Positions 1 to 8,712 of a DNA stretch of 64,000 nt are shown one piece after another. The stretch lies in contig NZ_JADLQQ010000005.1 in assembly GCF_015477765.1 (NCBI RefSeq), positions 62,001-126,000 on the forward strand. The letters run 5' to 3'. This DNA is from Nocardia transvalensis. GTDB taxonomy: Bacteria > Actinomycetota > Actinomycetes > Mycobacteriales > Mycobacteriaceae. Every line of letters starts with the position of its first letter. Position 1 is the stretch's first letter. Both the position numbers and the translations under genes were made by a program. The notes beneath the pieces were generated by a model. The model did no database searches, had not been told where the DNA came from, and was given only the letters and a program-made list of their open reading frames with translations.

Positions 1-131
1 TTGCGCGCCATCTCCCGCAGATCCCAGATCGTCTGCGCCCGGGCAAGTTTGCGCGCGCGGCCGCCGAACGGCCGCTCGAACTTCACCAGCGGCGCCAGCT
101 CCCGAGGTTTGGGCATGCGGCGGTTCACCAT
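1..131 (-). CDS. FMN-dependent alpha-hydroxy-acid oxidizing protein, N-terminus only
   Basis: Only the first ~43 codons lie in the window; the gene runs off the left edge. The visible N-terminus (MVNRRMPKPRELAPLVKF, later ARAQTIWDLREMAR) resembles the start of actinobacterial L-lactate dehydrogenase/lactate 2-monooxygenase-type flavoproteins. ATG at 131 is chosen because GAGGAAGG lies 11 nt upstream; an in-frame GTG at 158 is possible. It follows the SDR gene on the same strand, 157 nt downstream. In the proposed L-fucose pathway the last cleavage gives pyruvate and L-lactate, so a lactate-oxidising enzyme fits here. The family call rests on a short stretch. Confidence 0.6.
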   Translation of the reverse strand, partial: MVNRRMPKPRELAPLVKFERPFGGRARKLARAQTIWDLREMAR

Positions 132-288
132 TCGAGCACCAGCCTTCCTCTTGGTCACGGCGTCGTCGACCGCCACCGGATCGGCGGTGCAGACGACCGG
201 AGCCATCGTGCAGTCGAGCCTCGACAGTACCTGCGTGACAAGCCCGACCCCGCGGCCGTGCCGCTGCGCAAACACCTCCGAACCTCCG

Positions 289-1071
289 TCACCGCGCCGC
301 GTCGGTCATCGCCACCGGTGCGCGCAGCCGCAAGGAATGCATGCCGCCGTCCACCTCGAGCATGGTGCCTGTCGTCGAGGACGCACCCGGCCCGGCCAGG
401 TAGCACACGGCGGCGGCCACCTCCTGTGGGCTCACCAGCCGCCCGTGCGGCTGCCGCGCCCGCAAGGCAGCCAGTTCCTCGTCCGGATCGTCGCTGGCGG
501 CGAGCAGTCGCCGCACCCACGGGGTGTCGACGGTCCCCGGATTGACGCAGTTGACCCGGATGCCCTCGGCGAGATGATCGGCGGCCATGGCGCGGGTGAG
601 CGCCAGGATCGCACCTTTGCTCGCGCTGTAGGCGGCCCGGTTCGGCAACCCGGTGGTGGCCGCGATGGAGCAGGTGTTGACGATCGAGGCGGCGCGCGAG
701 CGGCGCAGATGCGGTAACGCGGCCCGCGAAACCCGCACGGCGCCCAGCACATTCACCTCGAACACGCGGCGCCATTCGTCATCGGTGTTGTCCTCGACGG
801 TGCCCTGTGCGCCGATACCGGCATTGTTGACCACGATATCTATCCCGTCGAACGCGGCGGCCACGCGGGTGACAGCGGCCCGCACCGACTCGTCGTCGCA
901 CACATCGCAGATCACACTCAGACTGTCCGGCCCCAGATCCGCACCGGGCCGCAGGTCCAGCACCGCCACGCGAGCGCCCGCGGCGAGAAAGGCCGTGGCA
1001 ACGGCATTTCCGATCCCCGACCCGCCACCGGTGACGACCGCCACCGAACCGTCCAGCTCCCCGCCCGACAT
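289..1071 (-). CDS. SDR-family dehydrogenase, probable 2-keto-3-deoxy-L-fuconate dehydrogenase
   Basis: A 260-aa classical short-chain dehydrogenase. It shows the nucleotide-binding motif TGGGSGIG near the N-terminus, NNAG in the middle and the catalytic YSASK followed by the usual C-terminal substrate lobe, so the NAD(P)-dependent oxidoreductase call is firm. The substrate is inferred from context: the gene diverges from a fuconate-type dehydratase, shares its promoter region, and precedes an alpha-hydroxy-acid oxidase. Oxidation of 2-keto-3-deoxy-L-fuconate to the 2,4-diketo acid would fill the one pathway step not covered by its neighbours. ATG at 1071 is preferred over 1089 because GTGAGG sits just upstream. 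Confidence 0.8.
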   Translation of the reverse strand: MSGGELDGSVAVVTGGGSGIGNAVATAFLAAGARVAVLDLRPGADLGPDSLSVICDVCDDESVRAAVTRVAAAFDGIDIVVNNAGIGAQGTVEDNTDDEWRRVFEVNVLGAVRVSRAALPHLRRSRAASIVNTCSIAATTGLPNRAAYSASKGAILALTRAMAADHLAEGIRVNCVNPGTVDTPWVRRLLAASDDPDEELAALRARQPHGRLVSPQEVAAAVCYLAGPGASSTTGTMLEVDGGMHSLRLRAPVAMTDAAR

Positions 1072-1186
1072 ATCGGCCTCACCCCGCAAATCGCTCCGAT
1101 GTTTACGCTGGCGAACTTAACACCACCCGCGGAGGCTCCGGGGAAATTTGCGGGGATTGCTGAAGATTGGCGGATCATCGATCCAC

Positions 1187-1214
1187 TTGCCTTGTTAGAC
1201 ATCGGATGTATAGT
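1187..1214 (+). promoter_or_regulatory. Promoter of the dehydratase-ABC-AKR operon with embedded GntR operator
   Basis: TTGCCT (1187-1192) and TATAGT (1209-1214) are separated by 16 bp, about 35 bp before the ATG at 1250. The spacer and the first bases of the -10 are covered by AGACATCGGATGTAT (1197-1211), a 7-1-7 dyad with one mismatch. The same dyad in perfect form occurs at 7922-7936. An operator between -35 and -10 is the classic position for a repressor, so I infer repression by the FadR-type regulator at 7136-7804, relieved by a pathway intermediate. Confidence 0.65.
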
Positions 1215-1249
1215 CGTGACCCAGATCACTACCGAGACGAGGGTCGCCC

Positions 1250-2569
1250 ATGGCACACATCACCGCGCTGGAGACGCTCGATGTCCGGTTTCCGACGTCG
1301 GCGCACCTGGACGGATCCGACGCGATGAATCCCGATCCGGACTACTCGGCGGCCTATGTCGTGCTGCGCACGGATCATCCGGCCGGACACGAGGGCCACG
1401 GCTTCGCCTTCACCATCGGCCGCGGCAACGAGGTCCAGCAGGTCGCCATCGCCGCCCTCGCGCATCTGGTGGTGGGTCGGTCGATCGACGAAATCCTCGG
1501 CGACCCCGGCGCTTTCGCGCGCTCGCTCACCGACGACTCGCAGCTGCGCTGGCTGGGCCCGGAGAAGGGCGTGATGCACATGGCCATCGGCGCGGTGATC
1601 AACGCGGCCTGGGATCTGGCCGGAAAGGTGGCGGGAAAACCGGTGTGGCAGTTGGTCTCCGAGATGTCACCGGAGCAGATCGTGGGCCTGATCGACTTCC
1701 GCTACCTCACCGATGCCCTCACGCCCGACGAGGCGCTGGAATTGCTACGCCGCGCCGAACCCGGCCGCCGCGACCGCACTGCCACCCTGCTAGCCACCGG
1801 CTACCCCGCCTACACCACCTCCCCCGGTTGGCTGGGCTATTCCGACGACAAGCTGGCCACGCTGTCGCGCCAGGCCGTCGCCGACGGCTTCGGCACCATC
1901 AAGATCAAGGTCGGTCGCGATGTCGACGAGGACATGCGCCGGGTGAAGATCGCCCGCGACGCCATCGGTCCCGATGTGGGGCTCGCGGTGGACGCGAACC
2001 AGCGCTGGGGCATCGACGAGGCGGCGGAATGGATTTCACGGCTCGCTCCGGCCGGACTGTCCTGGGTGGAGGAGCCGACCAGCCCCGACGACATCCTGGG
2101 CCACGCCGAGATCCGCCGCCGCACCGGCGGTGTGCGGATCGCCACCGGCGAACACGGCCAGAACCGGGTCCTGTTCAAACAGCTGCTGCAGGCCGAGGCG
2201 GTGGACGTGGTGCAGATCGATGCCGCCCGCGTCGGCGGGGTCAACGAGAATCTGGCAATTCTGCTGCTGGCGGCCAAATTCGGGGTTCCGGTGATACCGC
2301 ATGCGGGCGGGGTCGGGCTGTGCGAGCTGGTCCAGCATCTGGCGATGATCGACTATATCGCCGTCTCGGCCACCATGGACGGCCGCGCCATCGAATTCGT
2401 CGATCACCTGCACGAGCACTTCCGCCATCCGGCGCGGGTGGTCGGCGGATGCTATCGGGCACCGCGCGCACCGGGTTTCAGCGCCGAGATGCTGCCCGAA
2501 TCCCTGCGCGCCCACACCTACCCGACCGGGGCCGCGTGGCGGTCCGGTAAGGAGCACGAGAAACGATGA
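1250..2569 (+). CDS. Enolase-superfamily L-fuconate dehydratase
   Basis: A 439-aa enolase-superfamily (mandelate racemase group) acid-sugar dehydratase, the length expected for L-fuconate dehydratase. The N-terminus [14 protein letters not shown] with [15 protein letters not shown] is characteristic of that family. Visible active-site elements are the Lys motif TIKIKVGRD, metal ligands in VDANQRW and [15 protein letters not shown], and the C-terminal His in IPHAGG. It dehydrates L-fuconate to 2-keto-3-deoxy-L-fuconate. It is the first gene of a rightward operon, and its end overlaps the next start by 4 nt. A closely related 6-deoxy sugar acid is the main alternative substrate. Confidence 0.85.
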   Translation: MAHITALETLDVRFPTSAHLDGSDAMNPDPDYSAAYVVLRTDHPAGHEGHGFAFTIGRGNEVQQVAIAALAHLVVGRSIDEILGDPGAFARSLTDDSQLRWLGPEKGVMHMAIGAVINAAWDLAGKVAGKPVWQLVSEMSPEQIVGLIDFRYLTDALTPDEALELLRRAEPGRRDRTATLLATGYPAYTTSPGWLGYSDDKLATLSRQAVADGFGTIKIKVGRDVDEDMRRVKIARDAIGPDVGLAVDANQRWGIDEAAEWISRLAPAGLSWVEEPTSPDDILGHAEIRRRTGGVRIATGEHGQNRVLFKQLLQAEAVDVVQIDAARVGGVNENLAILLLAAKFGVPVIPHAGGVGLCELVQHLAMIDYIAVSATMDGRAIEFVDHLHEHFRHPARVVGGCYRAPRAPGFSAEMLPESLRAHTYPTGAAWRSGKEHEKR

Positions 2570-3654
2570 ACACCAGGACCTTCGGCGCGGTCATGGCCGC
2601 CGCGCTGGCCGTCACCCTCGCCGCCGGATGCGCTCGCGACCCGGTCGGCACCTCCGGGCCCGCCGTCACCGTCGGCCACGGCGCGGCCGACGGCGTGCTC
2701 GTCGGGGCGGATCAGCCGCGCTCGGATTCCGACTTCTGGAGCGCCTACGCCGCCTATCTGGGTCCGAAGGCCGCCGAGGCGGGGGTGCGGCTGGAGAACA
2801 CGTCCTCCGACAACGATGCCAACCGGCTGAAATCGAATGTGGACACGCTGCTGTCGAAGAATGTGAAGGCCCTGGTGATGGCCCCGCAGGACACCGCCGC
2901 GGTCAAGCCCGCGATCGCCGCCGCGGCCGCCCGCAACGTGCCGGTGGTCACCGTCGACACCCGCCCCGACACCGGTGGCGCCTATATGGTGGTGCGCGCC
3001 GACAACCGCGCCTACGGCATCAAGTCGTGCACCTACCTGGGCGAAACCTTGCGTGGCACAGGCAAAGTGGTGGAGTTCCAGGGTGATCTGGCCTCGATCA
3101 ACGGACGGGATCGGTCCGAGGCCTTCGCCGAGTGCATGCGCTCGAAGTATCCGGGTATCAAGGTGATCGAGATCCCCACCGACTGGAAGGGCGACCGGGC
3201 CGTCTCCGGTCTGCAGGACAAGCTGCTCACCGATCCGGATATCAACGGCATCTACATGCAGGCGGGTGGTGTCTTCCTCCAGTCGACGATGGCGCTGCTG
3301 CGACGCACCGGCAAACTGGTGAAAGCCGGTGAGCCGGGCCACATCACGATCGTGTCCAACGACGGGATCAAGGCCGAGCTCGACGCCATCGAGGCGGGCG
3401 AGATCGACGCCACCGTCTCGCAGCCCGCCGATCTCTACGCGCAATACGCGGTCACCTACGCCAGGGCCGCCACCGAGGGCAAGAAGTTCGGGCCCGGACC
3501 GACCGATCACGGCTCGACGATCATCGACACCGGAATCGGCGGCATGCTCGAAGACCAGCTGCCCGCCCCGGTGGTCACCCGCACCGGCGGCAAGATCGGT
3601 GATCTCGACACCGTCGCGGCCTCCGATCCCGGGCTGTGGGGACGCGGCCGCTGA
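2566..3654 (+). CDS. Sugar ABC transporter substrate-binding lipoprotein
   Basis: A 362-aa periplasmic-binding-protein type 1 (RbsB/XylF-like) solute-binding protein. The N-terminus is a lipoprotein signal: MNTR, a hydrophobic stretch, then lipobox LAAGC with the acylated Cys near residue 23. The mature part carries the PBP fold expected for monosaccharides, for example the [13 protein letters not shown] segment and a repeated Rossmann-like pattern. It would be anchored outside the membrane and deliver sugar to the ATPase and permease encoded just downstream. Its start overlaps the dehydratase stop (ATGA) and its stop lies 4 nt before the ATPase ATG, so translation is coupled. The ligand is inferred to be L-fucose from the operon. 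Confidence 0.88.
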   Translation: MNTRTFGAVMAAALAVTLAAGCARDPVGTSGPAVTVGHGAADGVLVGADQPRSDSDFWSAYAAYLGPKAAEAGVRLENTSSDNDANRLKSNVDTLLSKNVKALVMAPQDTAAVKPAIAAAAARNVPVVTVDTRPDTGGAYMVVRADNRAYGIKSCTYLGETLRGTGKVVEFQGDLASINGRDRSEAFAECMRSKYPGIKVIEIPTDWKGDRAVSGLQDKLLTDPDINGIYMQAGGVFLQSTMALLRRTGKLVKAGEPGHITIVSNDGIKAELDAIEAGEIDATVSQPADLYAQYAVTYARAATEGKKFGPGPTDHGSTIIDTGIGGMLEDQLPAPVVTRTGGKIGDLDTVAASDPGLWGRGR

Positions 3655-3658
3655 GGTG

Positions 3659-5176
3659 ATGGCAGTGACGGACAGCCCAGTATCAGCGCAGACGCCGGTG
3701 GCGGAGGCGATCGGCGTCTCGAAACGCTTCGGCCGCACCATCGCCCTGAACCGGGTGAACCTGCGGGTGTCGCCAGGACGCACCCACGCCCTGGTCGGCC
3801 GCAACGGCGCCGGGAAGTCGACGCTGGTGTCGATTCTGACCGGGCTGACAGCCCCGGACGAGGGGGAGGTGCGCTTCCAGGGTTCCCCGGCACCGCCGCC
3901 CGCCGACCGCGACGCGTGGCGCTCGCGGGTGGCGTGCGTCTACCAGCATTCGACGATCATCCCGGATCTGTCGGTGGCGGAGAACCTGTTCGTCAACCGG
4001 CAGGGCCTGGGGCGGCGCGTCATCAATTGGCGGAGTCTGCGCGGTCGGGCGCGGGAGTTGCTCGACACCTGGTCGGTGCCGGTCGATGTGGACACTCAGG
4101 CGCGTGAGCTGTCGGTGGAACATCGGCAACTCGTGGAGATCGCGCGAGCGCTGTCGCACGGCACCCGATTCATCATTCTGGACGAACCGACCGCGCAACT
4201 GGACGGCCCCGCCATCGCCCGGCTGTTCACCCGCGTGCGGGATCTGCAGGCACAGGGCGTCACCTTCCTGTTCATCTCCCACCATCTCGACGAGACCTAC
4301 GAAATCTGCTCGGACATCACGGTTTTCCGCGACGCCCGCCACATCGTCACGGCCCCGGCCGCCGAACTGGGCAAGGCGGATCTGATCGCGGCGATGACCG
4401 GCGATTCGGTCGACCTGGAGCAACCCGTCCCGCGACAACCACCCGTGCACGGCGAGATGCCGCCCCTGCGCGTGCGGCGGCTGACCCGGCCGGGGGAGTT
4501 CACCGGCGTCGACTTCGAGGTGCGGCGCGGGGAGATCGTCGGACTGGCCGGGGGCGGCAGCAGCGGTCGTATCGAGGTGGCCGAAACCATCGTCGGATTG
4601 CGGCGAGCCGCCGACGGCGTCGTGACCCTGGCGGGAACGCCGTTGCGCCGCCACGGCGTACGGCCCACCCGCGAGGCCGGAATCGGGTTCGTGCCCCGCG
4701 ACCGCCACGACGAGGGCCTGATCCCCCAGATGACGGTGGCCGACAACGCCACCCTCACCGTGCCGCGGCGGCTGGGCCGCTTCGGCCTGCTCTCGCGCCG
4801 CACCCGGGACAGCCTGACCCGCAAGGCCATTGCCGATCTCGATATCAAGGCCGAGGGACCGGGTCAGGCCGTGGCCGAACTGTCCGGAGGCAACCAGCAG
4901 AAGGTGGTGTTCGCCCGCGCCCTGGCCACCGACCCCACGGTCCTGGTCTTGATCACCCCCACCGCCGGTGTGGACGTGCGGTCCAAACAAACCCTGCGCG
5001 CCGTCGTGCGCGACGCCGCCGACCGCGGCACGGCCGTCCTCGTGGTCTCCGACGAACTCGACGATCTGCGCGACTGCGATCGCGTGCTGGTGATGGTGCA
5101 GGGCGTCCTGACCACCACGTTCGACAAAGGCTGGGACGACCGCGAACTCGTCGCCGCCATGGAGGGACTGTCATGA
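3659..5176 (+). CDS. Sugar ABC transporter ATP-binding protein, two NBDs (RbsA type)
   Basis: A 505-aa tandem ATPase of the ribose/galactose importer class. The N-terminal NBD has Walker A GRNGAGKST and Walker B ILDEPTAQLD. The C-terminal NBD has a normal signature LSGGNQQKV, but its Walker A is degenerate, as usual in this family, and its Walker B reads LVLITPTAGVD, so the Asp and catalytic Glu are Ile and Thr. NBD2 therefore looks hydrolysis-dead and NBD1 should carry the ATPase activity. ATG at 3659 lies 4 nt after the binding-protein stop; GTG at 3665 is an alternative. The stop overlaps the permease start (ATGA). Confidence 0.88.
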   Translation: MAVTDSPVSAQTPVAEAIGVSKRFGRTIALNRVNLRVSPGRTHALVGRNGAGKSTLVSILTGLTAPDEGEVRFQGSPAPPPADRDAWRSRVACVYQHSTIIPDLSVAENLFVNRQGLGRRVINWRSLRGRARELLDTWSVPVDVDTQARELSVEHRQLVEIARALSHGTRFIILDEPTAQLDGPAIARLFTRVRDLQAQGVTFLFISHHLDETYEICSDITVFRDARHIVTAPAAELGKADLIAAMTGDSVDLEQPVPRQPPVHGEMPPLRVRRLTRPGEFTGVDFEVRRGEIVGLAGGGSSGRIEVAETIVGLRRAADGVVTLAGTPLRRHGVRPTREAGIGFVPRDRHDEGLIPQMTVADNATLTVPRRLGRFGLLSRRTRDSLTRKAIADLDIKAEGPGQAVAELSGGNQQKVVFARALATDPTVLVLITPTAGVDVRSKQTLRAVVRDAADRGTAVLVVSDELDDLRDCDRVLVMVQGVLTTTFDKGWDDRELVAAMEGLS

Positions 5177-6204
5177 CACGGATCGCCACCGGCTCCGCCC
5201 CGGACACCGCGACCGCGACCGGCCCGCGGCGGCCGCGAAATATGGTGCGCTGGGGCGCTTTCCGCGATTTCCTGCTGGTTCCCCCGGTCCTGCTGGTGCT
5301 GGTGGTCGGGTATTTCATCAACGCCAACTTCGTCTCCCCCGCCAATCTGACCAATGTGCTCACCACCATGAGCGGCATCTCGCTGATCGTGCTGGCGGAG
5401 GTGCTGGTGCTGATCGTCGGTCGGATGGATCTGTCGCTGGAATCGACCTTCGGGCTGGCGCCCGGCGTGGCCATCTGGGCGACCATGGGAACGGCCCAGG
5501 TCGGCGCCTACACCTGGACCTCGCCGTGGATGACGATTCCGATCGCGCTGCTGGTGGGTCTGGCCGTGGGTGCGGTCAACGGCGTGCTGATCGTGCGGTT
5601 CGGGCTCAACGGGTTCATCGTGACGCTGGCGATGCTCATCGCGCTGCGCGGGTTGCTCACCTTCCTCACCTCCGGATTCACATTGACCAAGATTCCGGAT
5701 TCGGTCGAATGGCTCGGTAACGCACGGGTTTTCGGCATCCCGGTGAACGTGCTGATCTGCCTGGCGCTGTTCGCACTCGGCTATCTGATCCTGCAGTACA
5801 CCACCGCGGGACGGGCGCTGTATGCCGTGGGCGGCAACGAGGCCGCCGCCCGAGCGGCGGGTATCCGCACCGACCACGTCGTGATCGCGGTGTTGATCAT
5901 CGCGGGCGGGCTGGCCGCGATCGGCGGGCTCATCTATTCCGGGCAGTTCGCCAGCGTGCAGGTCAGCCAGGGCGACGGCATGATCTTCAACGTCTTCGCC
6001 GCCTGCGTCATCGGGGGCGTCGCACTCAACGGCGGGCGCGGGTCGGTGATCGGCGCGTTCTTCGGCATCCTGATCCTCACCCTGATCCAGAAGCTGCTGT
6101 CCTACGGCGGAGTCAGCGCCGACTCGCTCAAATTCATCAACGGCGCGCTGATTCTCGTCGCCCTCGTCATCACCCGCATCGCCAGCGGGCGCCGACAGGA
6201 GTGA
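5173..6204 (+). CDS. Sugar ABC transporter permease (RbsC type)
   Basis: A 343-aa BPD_transp_2 permease with many hydrophobic helices and the motif YAVGGNEAAARAAGI in the cytoplasmic loop that contacts the ATPase. The segment after the loop (GLAAIGGLIYSGQF, GGVALNGGRGSV) is typical of RbsC-like permeases. It forms the membrane channel with the binding protein at 2566 and ATPase at 3659. ATG at 5173 overlaps the ATPase stop. No second permease gene is present, so it probably works as a homodimer, as usual in this class. Confidence 0.9.
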   Translation: MTRIATGSAPDTATATGPRRPRNMVRWGAFRDFLLVPPVLLVLVVGYFINANFVSPANLTNVLTTMSGISLIVLAEVLVLIVGRMDLSLESTFGLAPGVAIWATMGTAQVGAYTWTSPWMTIPIALLVGLAVGAVNGVLIVRFGLNGFIVTLAMLIALRGLLTFLTSGFTLTKIPDSVEWLGNARVFGIPVNVLICLALFALGYLILQYTTAGRALYAVGGNEAAARAAGIRTDHVVIAVLIIAGGLAAIGGLIYSGQFASVQVSQGDGMIFNVFAACVIGGVALNGGRGSVIGAFFGILILTLIQKLLSYGGVSADSLKFINGALILVALVITRIASGRRQE

Positions 6205-6206
6205 GG

Positions 6207-7133
6207 ATGGGCGACGCGAGCACCGTGGTCCTCGGCGGCGCGGGGTATGCGGGGCTGTACCGGCCGGTCGACGAGTCGGCGGCGCAGCTGGCGTTGAATA
6301 CCGCCTGGCAGGCCGGAATTCGCGCCTTCGACACCGCACCGCACTACGGCGCGGGACTGAGCGAGGAACGGCTCGGCCGCTTCCTGCGCGGCCGCGACCG
6401 TGCCGAATTCACCCTCTCCACCAAGGTCGGCCGTGTGCTTTACAACGACCCCGGCGCACCCGAGGGGGCCGAGGGCTTCTACGGCGTGCCGAAACGCTCA
6501 CGGCGGCGCGACTATTCGGCCGCGGGTGTGCGGCGCTCGCTGGAGGACTCGCTGACCCGGCTCGGGGTCGATCGGGTCGATCTGCTGCTCGTCCACGACC
6601 CCGACAAATACCTGGACCAAGCGCTCGACGAGGCGGTCCCGGAACTCGAACGACTGCGCACCGAGGGCCTGACCGCCGGAATCGGCGTGGGCGTCAACGA
6701 TGTCGAGGTGGCGCTGCGGTTCGTTCGCGAGACACCGGTCGACCATGTGCTCATCGCCGGGCGGTACACGCTGCTGGACCGCCGCGCCGAGGCCGAGCTC
6801 CTGCCCGAATGCGCGCGACGCGGCATTCGTGTCCTCGTCGCCGGGCTGCTCAACAGCGGCATACTGGCCGATCCGCTGCGGCGGTCGACCTTCGACTATC
6901 ACGCCGCCGAACCCGCGGTGATCGCGCGAGCACGATCGATGGAGTGGACCTGCGCGAAATACGCTGTGCCCCTGCGCGCCGCCGCCCTGCAGTTTCCCGG
7001 ACGCCATCCCGCGGTCGGCGCCATCGTCCTCGGCGCGGGCACCCGCGCCGAGATCGACGACAGCCTCGCCATGCTGAATACCCCGGTGCCGCAGGAACTG
7101 TGGCGCGAGCTGTCGGAGCGCGCGCTGTGGTGA
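6207..7133 (+). CDS. Aldo/keto reductase, probable L-fucose dehydrogenase
   Basis: A 308-aa aldo/keto reductase. The conserved Asp and Tyr appear in FDTAPHYGAGLSEE, the catalytic Lys in STKVGR, and the barrel strand with His in DLLLVHDPDKY. The protein resembles the pyridine-nucleotide-linked L-fucose/D-threo-aldose 1-dehydrogenase group, which oxidises the sugar at C1 to the lactone. As the last gene of the importer operon it would perform the first catabolic step; the lactonase follows across the regulator gene. ATG at 6207 has AGGA 6 nt upstream; a GTG at 6201 overlaps the permease stop but has no spacing to the same ribosome site. Confidence 0.82.
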   Translation: MGDASTVVLGGAGYAGLYRPVDESAAQLALNTAWQAGIRAFDTAPHYGAGLSEERLGRFLRGRDRAEFTLSTKVGRVLYNDPGAPEGAEGFYGVPKRSRRRDYSAAGVRRSLEDSLTRLGVDRVDLLLVHDPDKYLDQALDEAVPELERLRTEGLTAGIGVGVNDVEVALRFVRETPVDHVLIAGRYTLLDRRAEAELLPECARRGIRVLVAGLLNSGILADPLRRSTFDYHAAEPAVIARARSMEWTCAKYAVPLRAAALQFPGRHPAVGAIVLGAGTRAEIDDSLAMLNTPVPQELWRELSERALW

Positions 7134-7135
7134 CC

Positions 7136-7804
7136 TCAACCGGCGGCGCGGGCCAGCCACTCCATCACACCGGCCACATGGGCCAGCGCCCGCGCGTGGG
7201 CCAGTTCCGGATCGCGGGCGGCGATGGCGTCACAGATCCCGCGGTGCTCGGCGACGGTCCGCTCGAATGCGCCCTCCTCGGTGATCCCGCGCCAGATCCG
7301 CGCGCGGGTCGTCGGCATGGACAGCGAATCCAGCAGGGAGGCGAGCACCGTGTTGCCGGACGCCGCCGCGATGGCGGCGTGGAAGTTCAGATCCAGCGCG
7401 ACCAGATCGGTCACCGAGGAGCCGCCCGGTTCGACCAGCGTGCGCAGGTGGGCCAGTTCGTCGTCGCTCATGCGCTGCGCGGCCAATGCCGTGGCGGCGG
7501 GCTCCAGGATGCGGCGCACACCGAGGATGTCGAGCACCGAATCGTCCTGATGGAATTCCAGCAGGAAGCTCATGGCGTCCAGCAGCGAATTCGGTTCCAG
7601 GCTCGACACATACGTGCCGTCGCCCTGGCGCACGTCCAGAATCCGCACCAGCGACAGCGCCCGCACGGCCTCCCGCAGCGAATTGCGCGACACCCCGAGT
7701 TCGGCGGCCAGATCGGCCTCCCGCGGCAGCCGCGAACCGGGTTTCAGATCGCCGGACACGATCATCGCCTTGATCTTCGCTATCGCATCGTCGGTGACCG
7801 ACAA
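7136..7804 (-). CDS. GntR-family (FadR/FCD) transcriptional regulator
   Basis: A 222-aa regulator with an N-terminal winged helix ([28 protein letters not shown]) and a C-terminal all-helical FCD ligand domain; the metal-binding region includes [15 protein letters not shown] and [10 protein letters not shown]. It sits between the AKR and lactonase genes, convergent with the former and divergent from the latter. I infer that it represses the sugar operons and responds to a sugar acid. The start is TTG at 7804 after GGGAACAGGG. The dyad at 7922-7936 lies about 118 nt upstream of this start and could also serve autoregulation. Confidence 0.85.
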   Translation of the reverse strand: MSVTDDAIAKIKAMIVSGDLKPGSRLPREADLAAELGVSRNSLREAVRALSLVRILDVRQGDGTYVSSLEPNSLLDAMSFLLEFHQDDSVLDILGVRRILEPAATALAAQRMSDDELAHLRTLVEPGGSSVTDLVALDLNFHAAIAAASGNTVLASLLDSLSMPTTRARIWRGITEEGAFERTVAEHRGICDAIAARDPELAHARALAHVAGVMEWLARAAG

Positions 7805-7836
7805 CCCTGTTCCCTTACTGCCGAGGATGTGAACCC

Positions 7837-8712
7837 ATGCCTCCGATGACTGTAGACGCTCACGTCCACGTCTGGGATATCAGCGGTGGAAAGTTCCACG
7901 TGGAATACGAGTGGCTCACTCAGACATCCGATGTCTTATTCCAGACGTACACCCTCGAGGACCTCGAACCGCAACTGGCCGAAGCCGGGGTGGGCGCGCT
8001 GGTGCTGGTGCAGGCCTCCGATTCCACGGCCGAGAACCTGGCCCTGCTCGAGGCCGCCGCCCACGCCCCGCGCCGGGCGGTGGTGGTGGGCTGGCTGCCG
8101 CTGCACCGGCCCGATCGGGTCGCGACCGAACTGGCCCGGTATCCGGGCCTGGTCGGCGTGCGGCACATGATTCATCGCGACCCGGACCCGAAATGGCTAT
8201 TGCGGCCCGAGGTTTCGGAGAGCCTGAGCATTCTGGCCGACGCGGGGCTGAGCTTCGACGCGGTCGCCGAGCGCCCGGATCTGTTGGCGCAGGTGCCGGT
8301 GATCGCGGCCGATCATCCGAATCTGACGGTGGTGCTCGACCATCTGGGTAAGCCGCCCATTGCCGACGGCCGCTGGCACCCGTGGGCGGATCTGCTGGCC
8401 GAGGCGGCGGCGCAACCCAATGTGGTGGCCAAGATCTCCGGCCTGGCAACGGTTTCCGCGCCCGGCTTCACCGCCGCGCACTGGCGCCCCTATGTGGAGC
8501 ATGCGCTGTCGGTATTCGGTCCGAATCGGCTGATGGTGGGCGGGGATTGGCCGTTCACGCTGACCGCGGCGTCGTATCGGACGGTGTGGCAGGCCACGTT
8601 GGGGACGCTGTCGGGATTGTCGGCGGCCGATCGCGCCGCAGTGCTGTCCTCGACCGCGCGCCGGATCTACCGGATCGCGCCGAGCCGAGAACGAGAAGGA
8701 GAGAGTGCGTGA
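7837..8712 (+). CDS. Amidohydrolase-family sugar lactonase, probable L-fuconolactonase
   Basis: A 291-aa amidohydrolase (amidohydro_2) protein. The metal-binding motif DAHVHVWD stands at residues 7-14, which fixes the start at ATG 7837 (GAGGA upstream). Further elements are the central His in [10 protein letters not shown] and the C-terminal metal Asp region [10 protein letters not shown]. This family includes L-rhamnono-, L-fucono- and related 1,4/1,5-lactonases. It would open the lactone made by the aldo/keto reductase to L-fuconate, the substrate of the dehydratase at 1250. It is followed by the FAH-family gene with a 4-nt overlap (GTGA). Confidence 0.83.
   Translation: MPPMTVDAHVHVWDISGGKFHVEYEWLTQTSDVLFQTYTLEDLEPQLAEAGVGALVLVQASDSTAENLALLEAAAHAPRRAVVVGWLPLHRPDRVATELARYPGLVGVRHMIHRDPDPKWLLRPEVSESLSILADAGLSFDAVAERPDLLAQVPVIAADHPNLTVVLDHLGKPPIADGRWHPWADLLAEAAAQPNVVAKISGLATVSAPGFTAAHWRPYVEHALSVFGPNRLMVGGDWPFTLTAASYRTVWQATLGTLSGLSAADRAAVLSSTARRIYRIAPSREREGESA
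7922..7936. promoter_or_regulatory. Perfect 15-bp dyad, second GntR operator candidate
   Basis: AGACATCCGATGTCT is a perfect 7-1-7 palindrome and matches the promoter dyad at 1197-1211 except for one arm base. It lies inside the lactonase coding sequence, codons 29-33, where it also encodes protein. It could act as a roadblock or downstream operator for the lactonase promoter, or control the leftward gntR promoter. A different palindrome, TTCCACGTGGAA (7894-7905), lies 17 bp to the left. Confidence 0.55.

Noticed and set aside
4864-6339. Long open frame (491 codons) on the minus strand opposite the ABC ATPase and permease
   Set aside because: Low-complexity His/Asp/Arg-rich translation with no family signature, fully antisense to well-supported genes; typical of GC-rich coding DNA.
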